From Thermoleophilales bacterium (GTDB taxonomy: Bacteria; Actinomycetota; Thermoleophilia; Solirubrobacterales; 70-9), in assembly GCA_020636895.1 (NCBI GenBank), contig JACJWZ010000001.1, forward strand, positions 1,355,501 through 1,419,500: DNA of 64,000 bases, in the 5' to 3' direction. Made by a program: the position numbers and the translations under genes. The notes beneath the pieces were generated by a model. The model saw nothing but the letters and a program-made list of their open reading frames with translations. It had not been told where the DNA came from and searched no databases. Positions 1 through 8,191 of the stretch are shown piece after piece; position 1 is the first letter of the stretch, and the number at the start of each line of letters is the position of its first letter.

Positions 1-276
1 GGCGCGCCTGCGGCGGAGCAGCCGCCGGGCGACCGGGACCGCGGCGCCGGCCCGCGCCAGGGCCGCCGCGGCCTTCAGCGGGTTCTTGCGGTCGATCCCG
101 CGTACGGCGAGGAAGTCGATCTCGTACCCCGCGGCGGGGACCAGCTTCGCCTCGGCGCGTTCCCGCGTCCCCGCGAAGGAGACCTCGGCGCCGCGCTCAG
201 CGAGCGCGTCGGCGACTGCCAGCGCCGGCACGACGTGTCCCGCCGTGCCGCCGGCTGCGATCACTACTCGTGGCAC
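1..276 (-). CDS. murG: MurG, UDP-GlcNAc:lipid I GlcNAc-transferase (N-terminal part)
   Basis: This is the first 92 codons of the GT28-family transferase that adds GlcNAc to lipid I to make lipid II on the cytoplasmic face of the membrane. The start reads VPRVVIAAGGTAGHVVPALA: the glycine-rich GGTAGHVVPALA loop is the MurG N-terminal signature. The GTG start at 276 has a GGAGG ribosome site just upstream. It overlaps the 3' end of ftsW by 80 nt, giving translational coupling in the dcw operon. The gene is cut by the window edge, so the C-terminal UDP-GlcNAc-binding domain is not visible. Confidence 0.92.
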   Translation of the reverse strand, partial: MPRVVIAAGGTAGHVVPALAVADALAERGAEVSFAGTRERAEAKLVPAAGYEIDFLAVRGIDRKNPLKAAAALARAGAAVPVARRLLRRRRA

Positions 277-1555
277 GCCGACCTCCGGTGCGCGCGCTGC
301 CGCCGCCGTCGAGGAGGCGGAACCCGCTCGAGCCCCGGCCCGTCGAGGTCCCGCTCGCACCCGCCGTGGCGGTCCCGCCGTTGGCGATGTTGAGCAGCAG
401 CCCGACGGCCGCGAGGGTGACGATCAGGCTGCTGTTGCCGTAGGAGACGAATGGGAGGGTTACCCCGGTCAGCGGCGCGAGGCCGAGGACCGCGAAGAGG
501 TTGATCGATGCCTGGACCAGGATCATCGCCGTCAGGGCGGCGGCGAGCAGGCGACCGTAGCGATCCTTGGCGCGCTGAGCGGTCCGGAAGCCCGCGTACC
601 CGAACATCATGTAGAGGCCGCAGAGGATCGTGATCCCGAGCAGCCCCAGCTCCTCGCCGATCACCGCGGCGATCATGTCGGTGTGGGCCTCGGGCAGGTA
701 GAAGGCCTTCTGCACGCTCTCGCCGATCCCGGTCCCGAAGACGCCTCCGGAGCCGAGCGCGATCGACGCCTGCATACCCTGGAAACCGGCGCCGGACGCG
801 TCGGCGCTCGGGTGGACGAAGCTGGTCAGGCGGGCCATCCGGTAGGGCTCCATCAGAACCGCGAGGAAGACGATGAAGCCGATCCCGGCCGCGAGCATCG
901 CGAGGTGGCGGATCTGCACCCCGGCGGCGATCAGCAGCGCGGTGACGGAGAAGGCGGTGACCATCCCGGTGCCGAGATCGGGCTCGACCACGATCAGTGC
1001 GATGATGGCGCCGGCGACCAGCAGGAACGGCCTCAGGCTGCGCAGATCGCGCGTCATCTGCGGGCGCTCGGCGAGGATGTTTGCCCCGTAGAGCATCAGT
1101 GCGACCTTCGCGATCTCCGAGGCCTGGATCTGAACCGGTCCGAGGACGATCCAGCGCTGAGCGCCGTTCACCTCGGCGCCGATCACCTTCGTCGCCAGGA
1201 GCAGGAAGACGGCGCCGAGAAGGAACATCGGCGTCAGCGTGCGGACGGCGCCAAGGCCGTAGCGCGCGAGCACGTGCAGCGCGAGGAGGCCGAAGGCCCC
1301 GAACATGAGGGTTCGCTTCAGGTAGTAGGCGCCGTCTCCGGTGGCGCCGAGCAGCGAGGCGCTGGAGCTGGCGCTGAAGACCATGACGACGCCGAAGGCG
1401 AGCAGGCACATCGTCGCCGTCAGCAGCAGCGAGTACTCGAGGGGGCGCGCGGGCGCCTTCGGGCGGGACTTGGCCTTCGACTTCGACTTCGGCTTCGGCT
1501 TGTTCTTATGGCGGCGGAAGCCGAGCCCGCGCAGCGATCCGGCGGCGCTGCTCAT
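197..1555 (-). CDS. ftsW: FtsW, septal peptidoglycan glycosyltransferase (SEDS family)
   Basis: A 452-residue SEDS polytopic membrane protein that polymerises lipid II at the division septum with FtsI. A basic Lys/Pro/Ser/Arg-rich cytoplasmic N-terminus (about residues 14-38) precedes roughly ten hydrophobic segments. SEDS landmarks include the AQRWIVLGPVQIQASEIAK stretch, VEPDLGTGMV, LPEAHTDMIAAVIGEELG and TLPFVSYGNSSL. The C-terminal tail is Gly/Ser/Arg-rich and overlaps the start of murG in another frame, so the last ~27 codons are under double constraint. Its ATG overlaps the murD stop (ATGA). Its place between murD and murG favours FtsW over RodA. Confidence 0.95.
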   Translation of the reverse strand: MSSAAGSLRGLGFRRHKNKPKPKSKSKAKSRPKAPARPLEYSLLLTATMCLLAFGVVMVFSASSSASLLGATGDGAYYLKRTLMFGAFGLLALHVLARYGLGAVRTLTPMFLLGAVFLLLATKVIGAEVNGAQRWIVLGPVQIQASEIAKVALMLYGANILAERPQMTRDLRSLRPFLLVAGAIIALIVVEPDLGTGMVTAFSVTALLIAAGVQIRHLAMLAAGIGFIVFLAVLMEPYRMARLTSFVHPSADASGAGFQGMQASIALGSGGVFGTGIGESVQKAFYLPEAHTDMIAAVIGEELGLLGITILCGLYMMFGYAGFRTAQRAKDRYGRLLAAALTAMILVQASINLFAVLGLAPLTGVTLPFVSYGNSSLIVTLAAVGLLLNIANGGTATAGASGTSTGRGSSGFRLLDGGGSARTGGRRATSSDRSRRHGGTRRAGAGSRRRAR

Positions 1556-2931
1556 GTCCCGCCCTCCAATGCGGCGACGAGCTCACGGAAGCGCTCGCCG
1601 CGCTCCTCGTAGTCGCGGAAGGCGTCGAAGCTGGCGCACGCGGGGGCGAGCAGGACCGTCTCCCCGGGGACTGCGGCCGCCGCCGCGTCGGCGAGGGCGG
1701 TGGCGAGGTCGCCGCTGTCGTGCAGCGGGACGCCGGCGTCGGCGAGATCCGCTCGCAGGCGCGGAGCGGCCTCCCCGACCAGGTAGCAGGCGGTGCAGTG
1801 GGCTCGCACCGCCGGAGTGAGGTCCGCGAAGTCGCCGCCTTTGAGGCTGCCGCCGAGGATCGCGTGAACACCGCTCCCGAAGGCGGCGAGCGCAGCGGCC
1901 GCGGCGGCGACGTTGGTCGCCTTGGAGTCGTTGACGTAGACGACGCCGTCGAGCTCGCGAACGCGCTCGAGGCGGTGCGGAACTCCGGCGAACGACCGTA
2001 GACCCCGGGCGACACCCTCACGATCGGCGCCGGAGGCCAATGCGGCGGCGGCCACCGCCATCGCGTTGCGAAGGTTGTGCTCGCCGGCGAGCGGGAGCTC
2101 GTCGGCGCGGACCAGGACGCCGCCGGAGTCGCGGATCTCGCCGTCGGCGAAGCTGACGGCGCAGCGCTGCTCGTCGGCGCAGGCGTCGATGCCGAAGGGC
2201 TCGCGGATCGCTTCGCCGGGCAGCTCCACCTCGCCGACGACGGGGTCGTCTGCGTCGACGATCGCGGTGTCCTCCGGGGTCTGGTTGCTGAAGATCCTCA
2301 GCTTCGCCTCCGCGTAGGCGGCGAGCGTGCCGTGGCGGTCGAGGTGGTCGGGGGTGACGTTGAGGAGCACCGCGACCTCGGGCGCGAAGGCGAGCGAGTC
2401 CTCGAGCTGGAAGGAGGAGCACTCGCAGACGATCGTCGCGGACGGATCGATCTCGCCGGGAAGCGAAGCGAGCGGGGTGCCGACGTTGCCCGCCACCGTG
2501 GCCTCCATCCCGGCCTCTCGCAGCGTGTGGCCGAGCCACTCGGCGACCGTCGTCTTGCCGTTGGTCCCGGTGACCGCGGCGAAGCGGTTGTCGAGCAGCC
2601 GCCAGCCGAGCTCGAGCTCGCCGATCACGTCGAGGCCGCGCTCGCGGGCCGCGGCGACGACCGGCGCCTCCGCCGGCACACCGGGGCTCTTGACCACGGT
2701 CTTCACCTCGTCGAGCAGCTGGATCCCGTCGCCATCCAGTTCGAGTTCGACGCCGAGCTCCGCAAGCCTTCCCGCCCCGGGAGGATTCCCGGAGTCGGTG
2801 CCGTACACGCGCGCGCCCAGCGCGACCAGCGCCTTCGCGGCCGCCACGCCCGAGCGGGCGAGGCCGACGACGAGGTACGGGCCGGGTGGAAGGGGCGGTC
2901 GCTTGGGGCCGCTGGGGTCGCTGGTGGACAT
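1552..2931 (-). CDS. murD: MurD, UDP-MurNAc-L-Ala:D-Glu ligase
   Basis: A 459-residue cytoplasmic Mur ligase that adds D-glutamate to UDP-MurNAc-L-Ala. It shows an N-terminal Rossmann-like VVGLARSGVAAAKAL segment, the ATP loop TGTNGKTT at about residues 121-128, the central NVTPDHLDRHGT motif and a C-terminal ligase domain with NDSKATN and LAPACASFDAF. The ATG at 2931 is preceded by a GAAGGG site at good spacing; the open frame continues far upstream but only as a shadow of the oppositely oriented gene. Unlike its dcw neighbours it has no coupled gene upstream, because the DUF559 gene lies between it and mraY, so it may need its own promoter in 2932-3170. Confidence 0.95.
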   Translation of the reverse strand: MSTSDPSGPKRPPLPPGPYLVVGLARSGVAAAKALVALGARVYGTDSGNPPGAGRLAELGVELELDGDGIQLLDEVKTVVKSPGVPAEAPVVAAARERGLDVIGELELGWRLLDNRFAAVTGTNGKTTVAEWLGHTLREAGMEATVAGNVGTPLASLPGEIDPSATIVCECSSFQLEDSLAFAPEVAVLLNVTPDHLDRHGTLAAYAEAKLRIFSNQTPEDTAIVDADDPVVGEVELPGEAIREPFGIDACADEQRCAVSFADGEIRDSGGVLVRADELPLAGEHNLRNAMAVAAAALASGADREGVARGLRSFAGVPHRLERVRELDGVVYVNDSKATNVAAAAAALAAFGSGVHAILGGSLKGGDFADLTPAVRAHCTACYLVGEAAPRLRADLADAGVPLHDSGDLATALADAAAAAVPGETVLLAPACASFDAFRDYEERGERFRELVAALEGGT

Positions 2932-3169
2932 AACCGCGTCCCTTCTTCGCCGGGCGCGTCGTGGACCCTGCGCGGGGTTGCTCGAGGCTGTCCGGCGCTG
3001 GTCGCCGTGTCCGTGCCGCCGAAGCCGTCGGCGCCAGCTCGGGGATGCGCCGAGGGGCCCGCGGCCGCGGCGACCCGCCGTGCGCGAATCGGCGCAGGTC
3101 CGCTCCACCTTCTTCACACATGCGTCTGGATCGGTGACACCGGGGGGACCACGCTCCCTCGGGTGGGGC

Positions 3170-3216
3170 ACGCATTCGCAATCACACCTCTGGAGGACCA
3201 GCGATTGCGAATGCGT
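3170..3216 (+). promoter_or_regulatory. Inverted repeat over the DUF559 ribosome site and start
   Basis: A perfect 14-bp inverted repeat: left arm acgcattcgcaatc at 3170-3183 and right arm gattgcgaatgcgt at 3203-3216, with a 19-nt spacer. The spacer contains the GGAGG ribosome site (3192-3196), and the right arm contains both candidate start codons (TTG 3205, ATG 3211). It could be a DNA operator for autoregulation, as known for AbiEi-type antitoxins that bind inverted repeats before their own gene, or an mRNA hairpin that buries the start codon. The repeat is seen directly; its role is inferred. Confidence 0.6.
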
Positions 3217-4077
3217 CGCGTGGCCGAGATCGTCGGGCGGCAGTTCGGGGCGATAGCGCGCTGGCAGTTGCTCGAGGTCGGCGCCACCGATGCCCAGATC
3301 AGCGGGCTGCTCCGCGCGGGACGGATGTTCCGTCTCTGGCCCGGTGTCTACGCGTGGGGGCGCCCCGACCTGCCACCGGCGGGAAGGCTCGTTGCAGCGC
3401 TTCTGTACGCGGGGAGAGGAGCCGGCCTCACAGGACTCACGAACCTCTGGTGGCGGGGCCTCCTCCACCGGGAGCCTGATGCCGTCCACATCGACGCGCC
3501 CGGCTTCTCGCGCTCGCGGACCGGCCTCGTCGTCCGGCACCCCCCGGAGACCCGGCGCACGATGCACAAGGACGTCCCGGTCGTGCCGTTGTCCCGCGCC
3601 CTGCTCGTGGCCTCGACCGACCTTGACCACGATTCGCTGCGCCTGGTGCTGGGTCGTGCCGAGTACGACCAGAGGCTTGCATTCTCCCTGGCTGAGCTGG
3701 AGGCGGACCTGCGCGGCGGACCAGCCGGCTGCCGCGCAGTACGCGCCGCCATGGGTGCCCACCTCCCCCAGCTCGCGAGGTGCGCCAACGGATTCGAGCG
3801 CGACTTCGTTCTGCTCTGCGAGCGCTTCGGCCTTCCCATCCCCGAGCCGAACGTGAGGAAGGGCCGCTTCATACCTGACATGACCTGGGAGGACAAGAAG
3901 CTGATCGTCGAGCTGGACGGCAAGGACGCGCACCGCACGCCGGCTCAGCGGATGAAAGACGCAAAGCGCCAGAAGTGGCTCGAAGCTCGCGGCTACACGG
4001 TCATCCGTTTCACGTGGGCGCAGGTGCAGTTCCGGCAGGAATGGGTTGCGGCGGTGGTTCGCCGGCACCTGACCTGA
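3205..4077 (+). CDS. AbiEi-like wHTH / DUF559 nuclease-fold protein
   Basis: About 290 residues. Residues 1-55 (VAEIVGRQFGAIARWQLLEVG to RLWPGVYAWG) match the winged-helix start of type IV toxin-antitoxin AbiEi-like proteins. The last ~70 residues (FIPDMTWEDKKLIVELDG... RGYTVIRFTW) are a DUF559/Vsr-like PD-(D/E)XK fold with the PD...VELDG acidic pattern. No partner toxin gene is adjacent. The start is ambiguous: TTG at 3205 lies 8 nt after GGAGG, while ATG at 3211 lies 14 nt after it. It sits against the grain inside the dcw cluster, splitting mraY from murD. Such proteins are common and often multicopy in actinobacteria; their function is not established, and nuclease activity here is inference. 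Confidence 0.82.
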   Translation: MRMRRVAEIVGRQFGAIARWQLLEVGATDAQISGLLRAGRMFRLWPGVYAWGRPDLPPAGRLVAALLYAGRGAGLTGLTNLWWRGLLHREPDAVHIDAPGFSRSRTGLVVRHPPETRRTMHKDVPVVPLSRALLVASTDLDHDSLRLVLGRAEYDQRLAFSLAELEADLRGGPAGCRAVRAAMGAHLPQLARCANGFERDFVLLCERFGLPIPEPNVRKGRFIPDMTWEDKKLIVELDGKDAHRTPAQRMKDAKRQKWLEARGYTVIRFTWAQVQFRQEWVAAVVRRHLT

Positions 4078-4247
4078 TCCGATCTGGCGAGGCCGGGAGC
4101 CGCCGGATCGAGGAGGAACCCGGCACCGCAGCCCATGGCCCGCCGAGCCAAAGAACGACTACGAGCCTGCGGGCGTCGAGGCCAGGGGCGCAGGAGCCGA
4201 CGCGGCCTCGAGGCCGCCAGGACACCGGCTTCGGCCCTCGCAGACCG

Positions 4248-5273
4248 TCAGACGCCGATGTTGTTCTGGAAGAGCGTGTAGCCGATTCCGGCGAACACGG
4301 CGGCGACGATCCAGAAGCGGAGCATGATCTTGGTCTCCGACCAAGCGAGCATCTCGAAGTGGTGGTGGATCGGCGCCATCAGGAAGACGCGGCGGCGGAA
4401 GCTCTTGAAGGCGAAGACCTGGATCGCCACCGAGAGCGCCTCGATCACGAAGACGCCGCCGATGATGATCAGCAGCACCTCGGTCTGGGTCATGATCGCG
4501 AGCGCGCCGATCGCCCCGCCGAGGCCGAGCGACCCGGTATCCCCCATGAACACCTGCGCGGGATGGGCGTTGAACCAGAGGAAGCCGATCGTCGCGCCGA
4601 CGAAGCAGGCGGAGAGCAGGGCGAGGTCCTCCTGGCCGGTCGTGATGGTGATCGCCAGGTAGGCGAGGAAGACGATCGAGCAGCAGCCGGCGGCGAGGCC
4701 GTCGAGGCCGTCTGTGAGGTTGACGCCGTTGCTCGCCCCGGCCAGGACGAGGAACGAGAGCACCATGTAGACGACGGGCCCGAAGTAGATGTCAGCGTCG
4801 AAGACGCGGATCTGCAGGCGCGCGTCGAGCCCGACCTGCTCGAAGGCCACCCACCAGAGAGCGACCGCAAGTGCGATCTGAACGGTCAGCTTCCAGCGCG
4901 CCGAGAGTCCGAGCGAACGCTTCTTGATGATCTTGATGTAGTCGTCGGCGAAGCCCAGAGCCGCGCTCCCCAGCGCGACTCCGAATACGGCCAGGCTCTC
5001 GGTGTCGCGATCGGAGAGGACCAGGTAGGGCACCGAGATCGCGGCGAAGATGATCAGGCCGCCCATCGTCGGCGTGCCCGCTTTGGAGTGGTGACCCTCG
5101 GGCCCCTCCTCGCGGATCTGCTGTCCGAACTCGCGCTCGCGGATCTTCTCGATGAACTTCGGGCCGAGGAAGATCGTGATCAGCATCGCGGCCATCCCCG
5201 CGATCAGGATCGCGCCGCGGTCGACGGGCACGGTGCTGAGACCGTCGGTCTGGGCCAGCAGCGGCGCGATCAC
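4248..5273 (-). CDS. mraY: MraY, phospho-MurNAc-pentapeptide transferase
   Basis: A 341-residue polytopic membrane enzyme that transfers phospho-MurNAc-pentapeptide to undecaprenyl phosphate to make lipid I. Family landmarks: GHHSKAGTPTMGG near residue 60, GFADDYIKI (the Asp pair), SNGVNLTDGLDGLA, WFNAHPAQVFMGDTGSL and MAPIHHHFE near the C-terminus. The GTG start overlaps the murF stop (GTGA). The predicted start is slightly unusual in lacking an upstream ribosome site of its own, fitting translational coupling. It is the last gene before the DUF559 interruption. Confidence 0.95.
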   Translation of the reverse strand: MIAPLLAQTDGLSTVPVDRGAILIAGMAAMLITIFLGPKFIEKIREREFGQQIREEGPEGHHSKAGTPTMGGLIIFAAISVPYLVLSDRDTESLAVFGVALGSAALGFADDYIKIIKKRSLGLSARWKLTVQIALAVALWWVAFEQVGLDARLQIRVFDADIYFGPVVYMVLSFLVLAGASNGVNLTDGLDGLAAGCCSIVFLAYLAITITTGQEDLALLSACFVGATIGFLWFNAHPAQVFMGDTGSLGLGGAIGALAIMTQTEVLLIIIGGVFVIEALSVAIQVFAFKSFRRRVFLMAPIHHHFEMLAWSETKIMLRFWIVAAVFAGIGYTLFQNNIGV

Positions 5274-6634
5274 GCCTCGACCTCCCCCAGCCGGGCCCGC
5301 AGCGCGTCGGTGAGCTCCTCGAGCCCGACCGAACGGGATCCCTTGACGAGCGCCACGTCGCCGGGGCCGAGGATGCGCTCGGCGAGCGTCGCACCGGCGA
5401 GCGGATCGGGTGCCCACTCGTCGGGCTCGTATTCGCGGGCGAGCTCGCCGACGCCGATCAACGGCCCAATGCCGTTCGCGCGTGCGTGCGCGGCGATCTC
5501 GGCATGGAAGCCGGGTGCATCGGGGCCGAGCTCCGCCATGCCGCCGAGGATCCCCACGCGGCGGCGGCGCGCGGGCATCGAGGCGAGATGGTCGATGGCG
5601 GCGCGCATCGAGATTGGGTTCGCGTTGTAGCAGTCGTTGAGCAGGAGGATCTCCCCTTGCAGCTGCACCCGTTCGCCGCGCAGGCGCGAGAACTGTATCC
5701 GCGACGTCAGCGGCGCCATCTCGCGGGGGTCGATGCCCACCGCGGTCCCGATCGCGATCGCGCAGAGTGCGTTGGAGAGGTTGTGGGCCTCCTCGAAGGG
5801 GAAGCTGAACTCCGCCTCGCCGAGCGGGGTCGAGACGAGCGCCTCGGTGCGCTCCGTGGCGACCCGGACGTCGGCCGCGTGCACGTCGCCGCCGGCGCCG
5901 AAGGTGGTCGTCTGAAGCCAGTCGCTGAGGTGCGGCGTCAGCTCCTCGGCGCCGACCGGGATGACCGCCTGCCCCGTCCGCTTCAGCCCCTGCAGGATCT
6001 CGGCCTTCGCCTCGGCGATCGCCTCGACCGTCCCGAGCAGCTCGAGATGGACGGGGCCGATGTTGGTGATGGCCGCGACGTCGGGCTCGGCGATCTCGCA
6101 CAGCTCGGCGATCTGGCCCTTACCCCGCATCGCCATCTCCATCACCAGGACCTCGGTCTCGAGCGGGGCTGAGAGCAGCGCCAGGGGCATGCCGATCTCC
6201 GTGTTGAAGTTCTCGGGGCTCGCGTGGACGCGGCGCGGCAGGATCGAGCGGGTGATGTCCTTCGCCGTCGTCTTCCCCGTCGAGCCGGTGATGCCGACGA
6301 GGGGGCAGCCGATCCGCCGGCGCCAGGCGCGGGCAAGGCGCTGAAGCGCGGCGAGCGGGTCGTCAGCGGCGTAGATCCAGCCGGGGTGCCGGCCCGAAGA
6401 CGCCAGCTCGGCCGCCCAGGCGGGGCCGGCGACGACGCCCCAGGCCCCCGCGGCCAGGACCGACTCGGCGAACCGGCCGCCGTCCGTGCGCGCGCCGGGC
6501 AGGCCGAAGAACAGGTCCCCGGACGTCGCCTCGCGGGAGTCGATCACAGCGCGCTCCGGCCGGCCCTCGTCCCCGCGCTGCAGGATCGTCGCTCCGGCAT
6601 CGGTCGCGATCCGGTCGGGATCGAGCTCGATCAC
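5270..6634 (-). CDS. murF: MurF, UDP-MurNAc-tripeptide:D-Ala-D-Ala ligase
   Basis: A 454-residue Mur ligase that attaches D-Ala-D-Ala to complete the UDP-MurNAc-pentapeptide. It has an N-terminal DSREATSGDLFFGLPG domain typical of MurE/MurF, the ATP loop GITGSTGKTT at about residues 114-123, FNTEIGMPLALLS, the TNIGPVHLELLG segment and NDCYNANP in the C-terminal half. The GTG start overlaps the murE stop, and its stop overlaps the mraY GTG, so murE-murF-mraY are tightly coupled. Confidence 0.95.
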   Translation of the reverse strand: MIELDPDRIATDAGATILQRGDEGRPERAVIDSREATSGDLFFGLPGARTDGGRFAESVLAAGAWGVVAGPAWAAELASSGRHPGWIYAADDPLAALQRLARAWRRRIGCPLVGITGSTGKTTAKDITRSILPRRVHASPENFNTEIGMPLALLSAPLETEVLVMEMAMRGKGQIAELCEIAEPDVAAITNIGPVHLELLGTVEAIAEAKAEILQGLKRTGQAVIPVGAEELTPHLSDWLQTTTFGAGGDVHAADVRVATERTEALVSTPLGEAEFSFPFEEAHNLSNALCAIAIGTAVGIDPREMAPLTSRIQFSRLRGERVQLQGEILLLNDCYNANPISMRAAIDHLASMPARRRRVGILGGMAELGPDAPGFHAEIAAHARANGIGPLIGVGELAREYEPDEWAPDPLAGATLAERILGPGDVALVKGSRSVGLEELTDALRARLGEVEA

Positions 6635-8148
6635 GCGGGCGTCCCCCCGGCCGCGCGCAGTCGCCCGAGCTCCTCGCGGGCCACGTCGCGATCGTCGAAG
6701 GGCTCCTTGCGGCCGCCCTCGAATTCCTGCCCCTGCTCGTGGCCCTTGCCGGCGATCACGACGAGGTCGCCCGCCTCCGCGGCCGCGAGCGCGGTCGCGA
6801 TCGCGCGGCGGCGGTCTGCGTCGACGACCACCTCGTCGCGGCGCTCCGCCGGGATCCCCTCGAGCATCTGGGCGATGATCGCCTCAGGATCCTCCGAGCG
6901 CGGGTTGTCGGAGGTGACGACGGGGACATCCGCGAGCTCGGCACCCGCAGCCCCCATCAGCGGGCGCTTGCCCGCGTCGCGGTCCCCGCCGCACCCATAC
7001 ACGCAGATGAGTCGCCCATCGGTGAGGCGCCGCGCCGCCCGCAGCACGTTCTCCAGCGAATCCGGGGTGTGGGCGTAGTCGACGAGCACGCCGAAATCCT
7101 GGCCCTCGTCGACCGGCTCCATCCGCCCGGGGACGGACTCGGCGCCCGCAAGCGCCGCGATCGCGACGTCGGGGGCGACGTCCAGCGCCCGGGCGCAGCC
7201 GAGCGCGGCGAGGGCGTTCTCGACGTTGAAGTGGCCGGGAATGCCGAGCCTGACGGGCAGAGCCTCGGTAACGCCCGCCAGCCGCAACTCGAAGCTGGTC
7301 CCGCCGGCGTCGAAGGTGACGCTGTGAGCGCTCAGGTCGGCCTCCGCCCCGGCGGCGGAGAACGAGGACACCGGCGGCGATCCGGCGGCGAGCAGCTCGT
7401 CGCGCAGCCTGGCCCCGTAGCCGTCGTCGACGTTGACCGTCGCCGCCCCCGGTGGGAGCAGACCACCGTCTGCGAGCGGGAGGAACAGCAGGCGCTTGGC
7501 CTCGTAGTAGTCCTCCATGTCGCTGTGGAAGTCGAGGTGGTCCTGCGTCAGGTTCGTGAACGCGGCGACGTCGAAGGCGATCGCGTCGGCCCGGCCGAGC
7601 ACGAGCGCGTGCGAGGACACCTCCATCACGCAGGCGCGGTCGCCGCCGTCGAGCATGCGGCGGAAGGTGCGCTGCAGGTCGATCGCCTCCGGCGTCGTCC
7701 GCACGACCTCCTCCTCCACCCCGCCGACGACCTGCTTGACGGTGCCGAGCAGGCCACAGGGGAGCCCCGCCGCCTCGAGGATCGCCCGAGCCAGGAAGGC
7801 GGTCGTGGTCTTCCCGTTGGTGCCGGTGATGCCGATCATCCTCAGCTCGCGGCTCGGATCCCCGAAGAACCGCGCTGCGAGCGGCGCCATCGCCCGCCGG
7901 GTGTCCTCGACGAGGACTTGAGGCACGTCAAGGTCGAGATGGTGGTCGACGACGAGGGCGGCGGCACCGCCCTCGAGCGCCGCGGGCGCGAAGTTGTGGC
8001 CGTCGGCGCTCATGCCCCGTACGCAGAAGAACAGGGTGCCGGGCTCGACCCGGGAGCTGTCGAAGGCGAGATCGGTGATCTCGGCCGAGTCGTCGCCGCG
8101 GACGCGCGCGGGCAGACCGAGATCTGCCAGGAGCTGGTCGAGCCTCAT
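6631..8148 (-). CDS. murE: MurE, UDP-MurNAc-L-Ala-D-Glu:meso-DAP ligase
   Basis: A 505-residue cytoplasmic ligase that adds the third stem-peptide residue. The ATP loop TGTNGKTT is at about residues 108-115, NLTQDHLDFH marks the central domain, and the DNPR motif at about residues 414-417 (DNPRSEDP) is the signature of meso-diaminopimelate-specific MurE, so the organism probably makes mDAP-type peptidoglycan. The ATG at 8148 was chosen because MRLDQLLADLGL is where homology to the family begins; the frame remains open upstream only as read-through of the spacer and the ftsI end. A 43-nt gap separates it from ftsI. Confidence 0.95.
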   Translation of the reverse strand: MRLDQLLADLGLPARVRGDDSAEITDLAFDSSRVEPGTLFFCVRGMSADGHNFAPAALEGGAAALVVDHHLDLDVPQVLVEDTRRAMAPLAARFFGDPSRELRMIGITGTNGKTTTAFLARAILEAAGLPCGLLGTVKQVVGGVEEEVVRTTPEAIDLQRTFRRMLDGGDRACVMEVSSHALVLGRADAIAFDVAAFTNLTQDHLDFHSDMEDYYEAKRLLFLPLADGGLLPPGAATVNVDDGYGARLRDELLAAGSPPVSSFSAAGAEADLSAHSVTFDAGGTSFELRLAGVTEALPVRLGIPGHFNVENALAALGCARALDVAPDVAIAALAGAESVPGRMEPVDEGQDFGVLVDYAHTPDSLENVLRAARRLTDGRLICVYGCGGDRDAGKRPLMGAAGAELADVPVVTSDNPRSEDPEAIIAQMLEGIPAERRDEVVVDADRRRAIATALAAAEAGDLVVIAGKGHEQGQEFEGGRKEPFDDRDVAREELGRLRAAGGTPA

Positions 8149-8191
8149 CGCCCGCGATTCTAGGTTCGCGGGTGGCGGCTCCCCCGCCCGA

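Noticed and set aside
86..1612. Long plus-strand open frames opposite ftsW, murD, rho, glpD and others
   Set aside because: They are high-GC shadow frames: Arg/Ala/Gly-rich translations with no family features, lying over clear genes.
2077..3204. N-terminal extension of the DUF559 frame antisense to murD
   Set aside because: The family N-terminus and a ribosome site start at 3192-3211; the extension is murD read backwards.
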